From: Halobellus sp. Atlit-31R
Lineage (GTDB): Archaea > Halobacteriota > Halobacteria > Halobacteriales > Haloferacaceae
Length of the DNA stretch: 64,000 bases
Direction of reading: 5' to 3'
Assembly (NCBI GenBank): GCA_003665935.1
Contig: QPLR01000007.1
Span: 1 to 64,000, forward strand
The notes under the pieces are model-generated. The model saw nothing but the letters and a program-made list of their open reading frames with translations. It did no database searches and was not told the origin of the DNA. Of this stretch, positions 34,298 through 43,543 are shown piece by piece (the first letter of the stretch is position 1; each line of letters begins with the position of its first letter). The translations under genes were made by a program, and so were the position numbers.

Positions 34298-36094
34298 ATG
34301 AGTCAGGTTCCCGAACGGAGCGAGATCGACACCGCGGACAAGTGGGATCTCGCGAGCATCTACCCGGACGACGAGGCCTGGGAAGCGGCCTACGAGTCCG
34401 TCGCCGACCGCGTCGACGACCTCCGGGCGTACGAGGGCCGCGCGACGGAGAGCCCGGAGACGCTCCTGGAACTGCTCGAACTCCGCGAGGAGATCCTCCG
34501 CGACGTCGCGAAAGTGAGCAGCTACGCGAGCCTCCGCAGCGCCGAGGACACCCGCAATCAGGAGTACCAGGCGCTCCAGGCGAAAGCCGAGTCGCTGTCG
34601 TCGTCCGCGCAGTCGGCGGCCAGTTTCCTCGAACCGGAGCTCCAGCGGCTCGAGGCCGACGAGGTCGCGTCGTTCATCGACGCCGAGCCCGACCTCGCCG
34701 CCTACGAACATTACTTCGACGACGTCCTGCGGATGAAGCCGCACACCCGGTCGGCCGAGGTCGAGGAACTGCTCGCCGAACTGGGCGAGGTCGCGGGAGC
34801 GTCCTCCGACATCTACGGGATGCTGTCGAACGCGGATATGACGTTCCCGACGGTCGATCGCCCCGCCGACGACGCCGACGCCGTCGAGATCACGCAGGGC
34901 AACTTCACGAAACTCCAGAAGCACCCCGACCGGGCGTTCCGGCGCGAGGTCTACGAGCAGTTCTACGACGAGTGGGCCGACGTCCGCAACGCCGTCGGGA
35001 CGTCGCTGAAGAACAGCGTACGGAAAGACGTGAAGTACGCCCGCGCACGCGACTACGAGACCGCCCGCGAGGCCGCACTCCACGGCCCGAAGGTCCCGGT
35101 CGAGGTGTACGACAACCTCGTCGAAACCGTCCGCGGCAACCTCGACAGCCTCCACCGCCACACGGAACTGAAGCGTGAGGCGCTGGGCGTCGACGAACTC
35201 CGGATGTGGGACCTCTATATGTCGCTGACGGGCGATGAGGGACCGGAGATCCCCTACGAGCAGGCGACCGAGTACATCGTCGACGCGCTCGAACCGCTCG
35301 GCGAGGCCTACCAGGCGCGCGTCAGGGAGGGGCTGGAGTCGCGCTGGGTCGACGTCTACGAGAACCGCGGGAAGCGCTCGGGGGCGTTCTCCGCCGGCAC
35401 CTACGACACCCAGCCGTTCATTCTACTGAACTACCAGGACGACATCGCCTCGATGTTCACGCTGGCGCACGAACTGGGGCACTCGCTGCACTCCGAACTC
35501 GCGAAGGACGAACAGCCCTGGCAGTACGCCGACTACACGATCTTCGTCGCGGAGGTCGCCTCGACGGTCAACGAGACGCTGTTGACCCAGCACCTCCTCG
35601 AAACCGTCGACGACGACGAGCTCCGGATGCACGTCCTCGACGAGTACCTCGAGCGCTTCCGCTCGACGCTCTACCGCCAGACGATGTTCGCCGACTTCGA
35701 GCTGCAGATCCACGAGGTCGCCGAGGCCGACGGCGCGCTGACGCCCGACCGGTTCGACGAGCTCTACCGCGAGCTCAAGGCGGAGTTCTACGAGCCGGCT
35801 GCCCTCGACGACCGGATCGCCCGCGAGTGGATGCGCATTCCGCACTTCTACTACAACTACTACGTCTATCAGTACGCGACCGGGATCTCGGCCGCGGTCG
35901 CGATCGTCGAGCGAATTCTCGACGAGGGCGAAGACGCCGCCGCGGCGTACCGCGAGGCGCTGGCGCTCGGCGGGGCCGAGTACCCGATGGACGTCCTCGA
36001 CACCGCGGGCGTCGATATGACGTCGCCGGAGCCGATCGAGGCTGCGCTGTCGGTCTACGACGACTACCTCGACCAGATGGCTGACCTGCTCTGA
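34298..36094 (+). CDS. pepF: Oligoendopeptidase F (M3 family)
   Basis: A 598-residue zinc metallopeptidase of the M3B/PepF family. The zinc motif HELGH is at about residue 391 (TLAHELGHSLHSELA), with the third ligand, Glu, in FVAEVASTVNET. The family segment SGAFSAGTYDTQPFILLNY precedes it. The C-terminus holds HFYYNYYVYQYATG, also conserved. It cleaves oligopeptides in the cytoplasm. I chose ATG at 34298 over an upstream in-frame GTG at 34259, since 598 residues is the family length. Confidence 0.95.
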   Translation: MSQVPERSEIDTADKWDLASIYPDDEAWEAAYESVADRVDDLRAYEGRATESPETLLELLELREEILRDVAKVSSYASLRSAEDTRNQEYQALQAKAESLSSSAQSAASFLEPELQRLEADEVASFIDAEPDLAAYEHYFDDVLRMKPHTRSAEVEELLAELGEVAGASSDIYGMLSNADMTFPTVDRPADDADAVEITQGNFTKLQKHPDRAFRREVYEQFYDEWADVRNAVGTSLKNSVRKDVKYARARDYETAREAALHGPKVPVEVYDNLVETVRGNLDSLHRHTELKREALGVDELRMWDLYMSLTGDEGPEIPYEQATEYIVDALEPLGEAYQARVREGLESRWVDVYENRGKRSGAFSAGTYDTQPFILLNYQDDIASMFTLAHELGHSLHSELAKDEQPWQYADYTIFVAEVASTVNETLLTQHLLETVDDDELRMHVLDEYLERFRSTLYRQTMFADFELQIHEVAEADGALTPDRFDELYRELKAEFYEPAALDDRIAREWMRIPHFYYNYYVYQYATGISAAVAIVERILDEGEDAAAAYREALALGGAEYPMDVLDTAGVDMTSPEPIEAALSVYDDYLDQMADLL

Positions 36095-36132
36095 TCCCCA
36101 AGCGGTAAGCCGAATCGCGCCCTGCTCCCCGT

Positions 36133-37524
36133 ATGGATGCGAACCGGGACGCGCGGGCGACCGCGGCCGAACTTCCGCTCGACGCCCTCTCGACCCGACT
36201 AGCGGGGGCCGTCGTCGCGCCGACCGATGCCGAGTACGACGCGGCCCGCCGCGTCTGGAACGGGCTGGTAAACGAGTATCCCGTTGCGATCGCGTACTGC
36301 GAGCAGCCCGTGGACGTCGCCGAGAGCATCTCGTTCGCGCGCGATCACGACCTCGACGTCGCCATCAGGAGCGGCGGTCACAGCGTCTCGGGCGCGTCGG
36401 TCGCCTCCGGCGCGCTCGTCGTCGACTGCTCGCGGATGGAGTGGGTGCGCGTCGATCCCGAGGCGCGAACCGCGCGCGTCGGACCGGGGGCGACGTGGGG
36501 CACGGTCGACCGCGCGACCCAGTCGTTCGACCTGGCGGTGCCCGGCGGCGTGTTCTCCGACACCGGCGTCGCCGGTCTCACGCTCGGCGGCGGCACGGGC
36601 TATCTCTCGCCGAAGTACGGTTTCACCGCGGACAGCCTCCGATCGATCGACGTCGTCACGGGTACAGGCGAGCGGCTGACGGCGAGTGCGGACCGCAACG
36701 CGGACCTGTTCTGGGCGGCCCGCGGCGGCGGGACCGTCGGGGTCGTCACCGCCTTCGAGTTCGATCTCCACCCGCTCGCGGGAGACGTGCTCTACTTCGA
36801 GTCGTGGCTCCCGATCGAGGCGACGCCGGCGGCGCTCGGATCCTACCGCGAGTACCAACGCGACGCGCCCGACGACGCCTGCGTCTCCCCGTACGTCGCC
36901 GCCGTCCCCGACACGTCGGCGTTCCCGAGCGACCGGCACGGCGACCTCGCGGTCGTCCTCTCGGGCGTCTACGCGGGCGATCCGGCGACCGGACGCGAGG
37001 AGTTCGCCCCGCTTCTCGACCCTGCGGACGCGTTCGCGACGTCTGCCGACACAATGTCGTACACCGACCTGCAGACGATGATGGACGAGGACTTCCCCGA
37101 CGGCCGCCGGTACTACTGGAAGTCGGTGCCGCTCTCGGAACTCGGCGACGACGCCATCGACACGCTTCACGAGGCGGCACTGAACGCCCCCTCCGATCTC
37201 TCGACGATCGTCGTCTGGCCGATGCACGGCGCGGTCGAACGCGTCTCCGAGGAGGCGAGCCCGATCGCCGGCCGGGACGCGGCCGTCGTCGTCAACGTCG
37301 AAGCCGCGTGGGACGATCCGATGGCGACGCCGGCGAACGTCGAGTGGGTGCGCGAGACCTGTCGGGCGTTCCGCGAGACCGACTCGATCGCGGGGACGCT
37401 CCCGAACTTCGCCGGCGGGCGCGAGCCGGACGCCGACGCCGTGTACGCGGCGCACGCTGACCGGCTCCGGTCGGTCCGCGAGCAGTACGATCCCGGGGCC
37501 GTCTTCCGATACGAACGGGAGTGA
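36133..37524 (+). CDS. FAD-binding oxidase with BBE-type C-terminus
   Basis: A 463-residue flavoprotein with an FAD-binding type 4 domain (PVAIAYCEQPVDVAE, AIRSGGHSVSGASVA, DTGVAGLTLGGGTGYL) and a C-terminal berberine-bridge-like end (DRLRSVREQYDPGAVFRYE). The His in RSGGHS is the usual covalent FAD site. The second Cys site of bi-covalent members seems replaced (KYGFTADSL), so FAD is probably singly bound. Substrate unknown. It is not a clear operon partner of PepF or the aldo/keto reductase. Confidence 0.85.
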   Translation: MDANRDARATAAELPLDALSTRLAGAVVAPTDAEYDAARRVWNGLVNEYPVAIAYCEQPVDVAESISFARDHDLDVAIRSGGHSVSGASVASGALVVDCSRMEWVRVDPEARTARVGPGATWGTVDRATQSFDLAVPGGVFSDTGVAGLTLGGGTGYLSPKYGFTADSLRSIDVVTGTGERLTASADRNADLFWAARGGGTVGVVTAFEFDLHPLAGDVLYFESWLPIEATPAALGSYREYQRDAPDDACVSPYVAAVPDTSAFPSDRHGDLAVVLSGVYAGDPATGREEFAPLLDPADAFATSADTMSYTDLQTMMDEDFPDGRRYYWKSVPLSELGDDAIDTLHEAALNAPSDLSTIVVWPMHGAVERVSEEASPIAGRDAAVVVNVEAAWDDPMATPANVEWVRETCRAFRETDSIAGTLPNFAGGREPDADAVYAAHADRLRSVREQYDPGAVFRYERE

Positions 37525-37577
37525 CGCCACAACGCGGTAGCCGACAGTATAAGTGAATCGACGCCTAACCGTGGCGT

Positions 37578-38660
37578 ATGAACCATCAGACCCTGGGTGA
37601 CTCCGACGTCGAAGTGAGCGAAGTCGGCTTCGGCGCGTGGGTCGTCGGCACCGACTGGTGGGGCGATCGAACCCGCGAAGACGCGATCGACCTCCTCCAC
37701 CACGCGGTCGACGAGGGCATCACGTACTTCGACACTGGCGACGTGTACGGCCACGGTGACAGCGAGACGCTCCTCGGCGAGGCGCTCGCCGACTACCGCG
37801 AGGAGGTCACCGTCGCCACGAAGATCGGCTACGACTTCTACAACAACCCGCAGGCCGGGCACGGCGAACTCCCGAAGAACCTCTCGGGCGAGTGGATCCG
37901 CTCGGCGACCGAGAAGAGCCTCGACCGCCTCGATATGGAGTACGTCGACGTGCTTCAGCTGCACAACGCGAACGTCGAGGAGGTCGACGCCGACGTCCTC
38001 GAAACGCTCGACGAACTCCGCGAGGAGGGGCTCGTCCGCGCGGTCGGCTGGGCGCTCGGCCCCTCGATCGGCTGGCTCGCCGAGGGCGATATGGCGATCG
38101 AAGAGGAGTTCGACTCTCTGCAGCTCGTCTGGAACCTCTTCGAGCAGGAGGTCGGCAACCACTTCCTCGACACGGTCGAGAAGACCGGCTCTTCGACCAG
38201 CCTCATCCCCCGCGTGCCGCACTCCTCGGGCCTGCTGAACGAGCAGGTGACGCCCGAGACCGGCCACGACCTCGACGACCACCGCGGCTTCCGCCCCGAC
38301 GCGTGGTACGAGACGGGCTGGGAGAAGCTCGAGGCGCTGCGCTTCCTCGAACGCGACGGCGAGCGAACGATGGGCCAGGCCGCCATCGCGTATCTCCTCA
38401 GCTACGACGCGGTCGCGTCGGTGACGCCGACGTTCCACACGAAAGACGACATCACCGCGTGGGCCGCCGCGAGCGAGCTCCCGAAGCTCTCCGACGAGGA
38501 ACTGGCCCGCGTCGCCGACCTCTACGAGGACAACTTCGGCATCGACCGCGACGACGGGATGGACGAACTCCGCTCGTCGGTCGGCGGCGACGACATCCGC
38601 GCGGCGGGGATCGACAAGCGCGCGACGAGCGGACCGCGTAACTCCGCGTCGTCGGACTGA
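37578..38660 (+). CDS. Aldo/keto reductase
   Basis: A 360-residue TIM-barrel oxidoreductase. Catalytic elements are present: Asp in FDTGDVYGHGDSE, Tyr48-type Tyr in the same segment, Lys in VATKIGYDF and His in DVLQLHNANVEE. It ends VTPTFHTKDDITAW, then an acidic Ser-rich tail. It probably reduces aldehydes or ketones with NAD(P)H, substrate not evident. Confidence 0.85.
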   Translation: MNHQTLGDSDVEVSEVGFGAWVVGTDWWGDRTREDAIDLLHHAVDEGITYFDTGDVYGHGDSETLLGEALADYREEVTVATKIGYDFYNNPQAGHGELPKNLSGEWIRSATEKSLDRLDMEYVDVLQLHNANVEEVDADVLETLDELREEGLVRAVGWALGPSIGWLAEGDMAIEEEFDSLQLVWNLFEQEVGNHFLDTVEKTGSSTSLIPRVPHSSGLLNEQVTPETGHDLDDHRGFRPDAWYETGWEKLEALRFLERDGERTMGQAAIAYLLSYDAVASVTPTFHTKDDITAWAAASELPKLSDEELARVADLYEDNFGIDRDDGMDELRSSVGGDDIRAAGIDKRATSGPRNSASSD

Positions 38661-38668
38661 CTGCGCCC

Positions 38669-38839
38669 GTGACGCCCCGACAGGCAGCGTTTCTGGCGCT
38701 GACTGCGGTCGCCCACGTCGCGCTGACCGTCTGGGTCCGTCGCGACGCTCGCCGACGCGGGGTCGACCCGTCGCCGTGGGACGGCCTGACGCTCCTGACG
38801 GGCGTCGTCGGCGCGCTCGGCTACCGCCGGCGGCGGTAG
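38669..38839 (+). CDS. Small predicted membrane protein (56 residues)
   Basis: GTG at 38669 opens a 56-codon frame: a hydrophobic helix AAFLALTAVAHVALTVWV, the basic loop RRDARRRG, then a second hydrophobic segment LTLLTGVVGALG, ending Tyr-Arg-rich. It follows the aldo/keto reductase stop by 8 bp with matching codon bias, so it is probably a real gene. Function unknown; two-helix proteins of this pattern are common in haloarchaea. Confidence 0.55.
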   Translation: MTPRQAAFLALTAVAHVALTVWVRRDARRRGVDPSPWDGLTLLTGVVGALGYRRRR

Positions 38840-38988
38840 TCGGTAGTCGGTAGGCCGCGCTCGCGAACGGACCTCTCGCACGCGCGACGCAGAACCCCTC
38901 TGTTTCGATTCGAAACCGACACACACAGCGGTGGCTGACGCTGCAGTCGCAGCGACTGCGGACCGGAAGCAGACCCCGACGGGGGCCC

Positions 38989-40485
38989 TTAGGCCAAGAA
39001 GACGTGTCGCGGCCGGTCGGCGAGGACGTCGCGGCCCCACTGGACGGTCTCAGTGAACTCCTCGGAGCGGAAGAACGCCATCGCGTTCTCGCGGGCGTCC
39101 CACTGGCTGGCGATGAACATGTCGTTCTCGTCTTCGAGGTTCACCATCAGGTCGGTGTCCTGGTGGCCCTCCATCTCTTCGAGCAGGTCCGTGGTGGTGC
39201 CGAACGTCCGCACGAAGTCGTCGCGGTGATCGGGCTTCACCGTGTAGAACATCCCCATCGTCCCGAAGCCGGACTCCTCGCCGGCGCGGGAGACGACGTC
39301 GGGAAGTTCCGAGAGGAACCCCGCGGCCGTCTCGGCGGCCGACTGGGTCTCCCAGATGCTCACGACGGCGCTGCGGTCGCGCTCGCGAGCCTCGTACACT
39401 GCGGTCTTGACGTGCGTCCCGTAGTGGTCGAAGTTCGCTCGGAGTCCTTTGACCTCCTCGAACAGTTCGTCGGTGTCGGCCTCGGAGTAGAGCACCGTCG
39501 CGTAGACGTCCTCTCCGTGGGGCTGGCCGGCGTAGATGTCCAGCCCGGCGAGCTCTTCGCGGATGTCGCCGTCGTCGGTCTCGGACTCGGCCGCGTGGGC
39601 ACCGCCGCGGTTGTCGTCCTCCCCGTGGCCCGAGTCGCCGTGGTGTCCGCCCTCGCCGTGAGCCGATTCACCGTGCGCGTGTCCGCCGTGTTCGGCTTCG
39701 TGCTCGCTCGTGGGGACGGCCGCGCCGTCGAGATACGCGCCGAGGTCCGCGGGCGGGAAGCGGCGGCCGACGTAGAACTGGCCGAACTCGCCGTACTTCG
39801 AGGAGACCTCGTCGAAGCGCATATCGTAGACGATGTTCTTGATCTCCGTCGGATCGCTGGCGAAGAGCGTGACGCCCCACTCGTGGTCGTCGAAGCCGAC
39901 CGACGAGGCGATGATCTGCTTGATCTTCCCGGCGTACTCCTTGCCGGTCTCGGCGTGTGTCGCCATCATCTCGGCGCGCTCGTCCATCGAGAGGTCGTAC
40001 CAGTTGTACTCCTCGCCCCGTCGCTTCGACATCGGGTAGAAGGCGACGTACTCGTCGTCGGGGATCTCCGGCGTCAGTTTGTTCTCCATGTACGTCCGGA
40101 CTCCCTGATCGACGGCGTCGGGATCTTCGAAGTACTCGGGTGCGGTGTAGCCCGAGATCTCGACGACCGAGAGATACGAGGTCGGTTGCTCTGTGAACTC
40201 CGCGAGCGCAGTCTGCTCGAACTGTCGCTCGGCCTGCGAGAGGTCGTCGAGCGTCGGCCGGAAGTGGACGACGAGCAGGTCGGCTTTGTGGCCGAGGACG
40301 GAGAAGACGGCCGACATCCCCTCCGCTGCGTCGTCGGCGCCCTCGTGGCGGTCGAGGTACGTCGTTCCTTCCTCGACTGCGCGCTCGCGCTCGCGCTCTG
40401 GCGCGTCTCGCCACGCGTCCCAGTCGACGGTGCGGAAGTCGTGCAGCACGAACCAGCCCTCGTCTGTCGGTGGGGCCTCTGGCAT
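38989..40485 (-). CDS. HemQ-type heme protein fused to ABM domain (PitA-like)
   Basis: A 498-residue fusion. Residues 1-250 form a chlorite-dismutase-like HemQ domain: AFYPMSKRRGEEYNWYDLS, MATHAETGKEYAGK (candidate heme-ligand His) and KYGEFGQFYVGRRF are HemQ-type motifs. A His/Gly-rich linker (about 255-300, HGGHAHGESAHGEGGHH) joins a C-terminal antibiotic-biosynthesis-monooxygenase domain (about 330-495). A Haloferax protein with this architecture has been called PitA. Role inferred: coproheme decarboxylation or heme handling. I used ATG 40485 (MPEAPPTDEG); GTG 40506 is an in-frame alternative. Confidence 0.9.
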   Translation of the reverse strand: MPEAPPTDEGWFVLHDFRTVDWDAWRDAPERERERAVEEGTTYLDRHEGADDAAEGMSAVFSVLGHKADLLVVHFRPTLDDLSQAERQFEQTALAEFTEQPTSYLSVVEISGYTAPEYFEDPDAVDQGVRTYMENKLTPEIPDDEYVAFYPMSKRRGEEYNWYDLSMDERAEMMATHAETGKEYAGKIKQIIASSVGFDDHEWGVTLFASDPTEIKNIVYDMRFDEVSSKYGEFGQFYVGRRFPPADLGAYLDGAAVPTSEHEAEHGGHAHGESAHGEGGHHGDSGHGEDDNRGGAHAAESETDDGDIREELAGLDIYAGQPHGEDVYATVLYSEADTDELFEEVKGLRANFDHYGTHVKTAVYEARERDRSAVVSIWETQSAAETAAGFLSELPDVVSRAGEESGFGTMGMFYTVKPDHRDDFVRTFGTTTDLLEEMEGHQDTDLMVNLEDENDMFIASQWDARENAMAFFRSEEFTETVQWGRDVLADRPRHVFLA

Positions 40486-40551
40486 ACGCCGAGGTTGGGA
40501 CGCCACCCGTATGGGCGTTGCGAGTCGACGCGGGCTGGCGGCCCTCCGGCG

Positions 40552-42366
40552 CTACCCGCCGAGGACGGTCGGCCCGAAGACGAGCAGCAACAGCGACAGC
40601 AACATCGTCAGCCCGATCCCGGTCGTGATCGTGGTTACCACCCGATCGCGGTCCGAGAGCGGCAGCCGCGAGACGACCGCTTCGACGCTCGTCCGCAGGA
40701 TCCGGCCACCGTCGAGCGGGTAACCCGGAATGCAGTTGAAAAGGCCCAACTGGAGGTTGATCCACGCCATCCAGAAGGCGACGTTCGCGAGGAGGAACAC
40801 GCCGGTCCCGAGGAAGCCGAGCGGTCCGGTGATCGCGTAGAAGTTGAACACCGCGCCGGTGAAGCCGGGGAAGTTCGGGATGCCGAGCACGAGCGACGCC
40901 AGCGGGAGTACGAGCGCGACGTAGACGGTCGCCAGCGGCGAGTCCGCGATGGGACCGATCAGCCCCGTCGCGTCCGGACCGCCGTCGCCGCCGAGCAGTT
41001 CGAGGTACGTCCCGGCGGGATAGGACTCGACGCCGAAGTCGGTCAGGAGAAGCCCGCTAGTACCCGGGAAGATGTTGACGCCGAGGAAGCCGGCGTCGTC
41101 GCTCGGATTCTCCCCGAGCGTCACCTCGTAGGTCTCGATCGACCCGTCGTGGTACAGCTCTACAGCGACCATCTGTCCCGGCTCGGTCGTGTCGAGCGCA
41201 CGCGTGAGTTCCGTCGAGGAGACGATCCGCGTCCCGTCGATGGCCGTCACGATCACGCCCGGATCGGTCGGTGCGCCGGCCTGCGCCAGCGGCCCGTCCG
41301 GCGCGACTCGCGTGAGATACGCGCCGACCGGGATCGTGACGGTCCCGCGATCGGTGGTAAGTTCGGCGAAGCGACCCTCCCCGACGGTCTCGGCGAAGCC
41401 GGCACGCGTGTACACCGCCGAGCCGTTCACGCGCGAGACGGCGATCGGCTCGCCTTCGATGCTGACGTTCGCCGGATTGCCGCCGACCGATCCAGCGACG
41501 ACGAGCGACCGCTGCACGTCGACGGTCCGCGCCGCACGGTCCGCAGCGCTCTCGCCGCCGTCGAGTTCGACGGCCACCGTCCGGTCGCCGGTGTCGAGTA
41601 AGGCGGCGTCGAGCGAACTCTGGTTGCTGACGGGCACCCCGCCGACGGCGGTGATCCGGTCGCCTTGTGCGATCCCGGCCGTCGAGGCGGGCGACCCGTC
41701 GTAGGACCCCTGAACGGCCATTCCTGGCGCGACGGCGATGCTCCCGACGATCGGTCCGAACAGCAGGACGAACGCGACGAACGTCACGAAGAAGTTGTTC
41801 GTGACGCCGGCGGCGAACATCCGCGTTCGGCCGCCGCGAGTGGCGTGTCGCTGGCTCTCCTCGTCGGGCTCGACGAACGCCCCGAGCGGGACGAGCGTGA
41901 AGAGGAACACGCCCATCGATTCGATCTCGATGTCCTCGACCCGACAGAGGATCCCGTGCCCGCCCTCGTGGACGACGAGACCCACGAGGAGGCCGAAGAC
42001 GATCTCGGGGGCGACCGACAGCGGTAGGAAGTCGTTGACGCCCGGAATGACGAGGAAGTTCTGCGGCTGGTTCACCGACGACGGCGGCGGCGGGTTGCGG
42101 GCGATCGCGATTCCCTGCAGGAGCAGGAAGAGGAACATTCCCGCCATCACGACCAGCGTCGCGCCGACGCCGAGGTTGGTCCACGCGCGCCAGAACCGCT
42201 TCGGCGTCGCGATCCAGTCGATGAAGTCCCGCCCACGTTTCGTGTGGACCGTTGTGAACGGTCCCTGGATCCGCACTGAGGCGGGAAGGAGTCCACGCTG
42301 AGAGAGGAAGAGCGCGGCCGCCGAGTACGCGGCGAGGCCGACGAGCACCCACAGGAGCGTATTCAT
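40552..42366 (-). CDS. Site-2-type membrane protease (M50) with PDZ insert
   Basis: A 604-residue multi-pass protease. The zinc motif HEGGH is at 133-137. The second site motif LDGGR comes near residue 580 (CIPGYPLDGGRILRT). Between them lies a large region with two PDZ-like parts (GSPASTAGIAQGDRITAVGG and GPLAQAGAPTDPGVIV). The first helix (residues 3-22) may also be a signal anchor. M50 proteases cleave membrane proteins in regulated intramembrane proteolysis; the target here is unknown. Confidence 0.9.
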   Translation of the reverse strand: MNTLLWVLVGLAAYSAAALFLSQRGLLPASVRIQGPFTTVHTKRGRDFIDWIATPKRFWRAWTNLGVGATLVVMAGMFLFLLLQGIAIARNPPPPSSVNQPQNFLVIPGVNDFLPLSVAPEIVFGLLVGLVVHEGGHGILCRVEDIEIESMGVFLFTLVPLGAFVEPDEESQRHATRGGRTRMFAAGVTNNFFVTFVAFVLLFGPIVGSIAVAPGMAVQGSYDGSPASTAGIAQGDRITAVGGVPVSNQSSLDAALLDTGDRTVAVELDGGESAADRAARTVDVQRSLVVAGSVGGNPANVSIEGEPIAVSRVNGSAVYTRAGFAETVGEGRFAELTTDRGTVTIPVGAYLTRVAPDGPLAQAGAPTDPGVIVTAIDGTRIVSSTELTRALDTTEPGQMVAVELYHDGSIETYEVTLGENPSDDAGFLGVNIFPGTSGLLLTDFGVESYPAGTYLELLGGDGGPDATGLIGPIADSPLATVYVALVLPLASLVLGIPNFPGFTGAVFNFYAITGPLGFLGTGVFLLANVAFWMAWINLQLGLFNCIPGYPLDGGRILRTSVEAVVSRLPLSDRDRVVTTITTGIGLTMLLSLLLLVFGPTVLGG

Positions 42367-42411
42367 CGTCGAAACGGAAGGGTCGCGCGCAGAAAGATGT
42401 TCCTCATCCTC

Positions 42412-42501
42412 CTTTTTACTGCGTCGGGTGCGCCGCGGCGCACCCTCCTCGTAAAAAGCTGGACCAAAAACTGCCGCGAGACTCGCCGGCGAGTCTCGCG
42501 G
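42412..42501. repeat. Composite palindrome upstream of the LURP-one gene
   Basis: CTTTTTAC (42412-42419) and GTAAAAAG (42451-42458) flank a perfect 20-bp palindrome (42426-42445, GGGTGCGCCGCGGCGCACCC). Next comes AAAAAGCTGGACCAAAAACT (42453-42472) and a perfect 28-bp palindrome (42474-42501, arms CCGCGAGACTCG). It resembles the element after the LURP gene (43361-43470). Confidence 0.75.
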
Positions 42502-42529
42502 TCTGTGCGCCGGTGACTACCGCACCGTC

Positions 42530-42690
42530 TCCGCGGCAGCCCGGCCCCGCACCGCTCCCGCAACGGCACGGGACCGTCGTGTCTCCCTTTCGCTTCCGTC
42601 TCTGACGCCGCGACAGCTCGGCCCCGCACTGCCCCCGCAACGGCACGGGGCCGTCGTGTCTCTCTTTCGCTTCCGTCTCCGACATCGCGA
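42530..42690. repeat. 77-bp tandem duplication
   Basis: CGGCCCCGCAC recurs at 42542 and 42619, and CGCAACGGCACGG... plus CCGTCGTGTCTC and TTTCGCTTCCGTCTC follow in both copies. The offset is 77 bp with about ten differences. No coding function is seen. Confidence 0.8.
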
Positions 42691-42813
42691 CTGCACTGCC
42701 TCGCCACCGCGTTGCGACTGCGACTATACTATCGACGATGCTCGTTCTGCCACTGTCGACCGCGATCCACCCCGCACGAACTCCTTTTGCCGATGCGACG
42801 AAATCTCCGGTAA

Positions 42814-43353
42814 ATGTTCGACAGTCGCTCCTACGAGGTCCGCCAGAGGGTCGCCATCGGGAACAAGTACCGCGTCTACGAGGACGACACCCCGATCCTC
42901 GAGTCCGCACAGAAGAAGTTCCGGCTCAAGGAGGACTTCCGATTCACCGACCCCGAGACGGGCGAAGAGCGGTTCCGAGTCAAAGCCAGCAGCGTTCTCG
43001 ACATCGCGGCCGCGTACGACATCGTCGACTCGCGCACGGACGAACGCGTCGGTGCGGTCAAGCGCGACGCGATGTCGTTTTTCAAGCACGAGTACTCGCT
43101 ACTCGACCCCGACGGGACCGTCGTCGCGAGCGTACGCGAGGACAACGTCCCGCTGGCGATCGCGCGCCGCCTGCTCACGACGCTGATCCCGTTCTCCTAC
43201 GAGATTGTCACCCCGGACGGCCGCGTCGTCGGCGAGGCCAACGAGCACTTTTCGCTCCGCGACAAGTATTCGATCGAACTCCACGGCGAGGAGATCGATC
43301 CCCGGCTGGTCGTGGTCGGGATGGTGGTCGTGGACGCGATCGAGGAGAACTAA
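42814..43353 (+). CDS. LURP-one/scramblase-like protein
   Basis: A 179-residue protein of the LURP-one-related (Tubby C-like) fold. Alternating strands carry VAIGNKYRVYEDD, ESAQKKFRLKEDFRF, GAVKRDAMSFFKHEYSLLD and GEANEHFSLRDKYSIELHG. The family may bind membrane phosphoinositides or other lipids in eukaryotes; function in archaea is unknown. No membrane helix or signal is seen, other than a moderately hydrophobic C-terminus. Composite palindromes lie on both sides. Confidence 0.8.
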   Translation: MFDSRSYEVRQRVAIGNKYRVYEDDTPILESAQKKFRLKEDFRFTDPETGEERFRVKASSVLDIAAAYDIVDSRTDERVGAVKRDAMSFFKHEYSLLDPDGTVVASVREDNVPLAIARRLLTTLIPFSYEIVTPDGRVVGEANEHFSLRDKYSIELHGEEIDPRLVVVGMVVVDAIEEN

Positions 43354-43360
43354 CACCACC

Positions 43361-43470
43361 TTTTTCCACGGTGGGTTTCCTCGCGGCGCGAAGCGCCGCT
43401 GCGGGAACCCACCGCCCAAAAACCTGGTGGGAAAAACGCCGCTCGGCTCGCGTCGCTCACCTCGCGGTGC
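43361..43470. repeat. Composite palindrome downstream of the LURP-one gene
   Basis: GGTGGGTT (43370-43377) pairs with AACCCACC (43406-43413) around the stem GCGGCGC-GAA-GCGCCGC. TTTTTCCAC and CAAAAACCTGGTGGGAAAAA flank it on either side. Its order of blocks (T-run, GC dyad, A-runs with CTGG, CTCGCGGT) matches the upstream element at 42412. Confidence 0.75.
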
Positions 43471-43484
43471 TACTGCTTCAGACT

Positions 43485-43514
43485 GCTCCGCACCGCTCTG
43501 CACCGCTCTGCACT
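43485..43514. repeat. 10-bp repeat, three copies
   Basis: GCTCCGCACC, GCTCTGCACC and GCTCTGCACT follow directly at a period of 10 bp, beside the lysS stop codon. Confidence 0.6.
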
Positions 43515-43543
43515 GCACCGCAATGGCGACGGCAGCGAGGACG

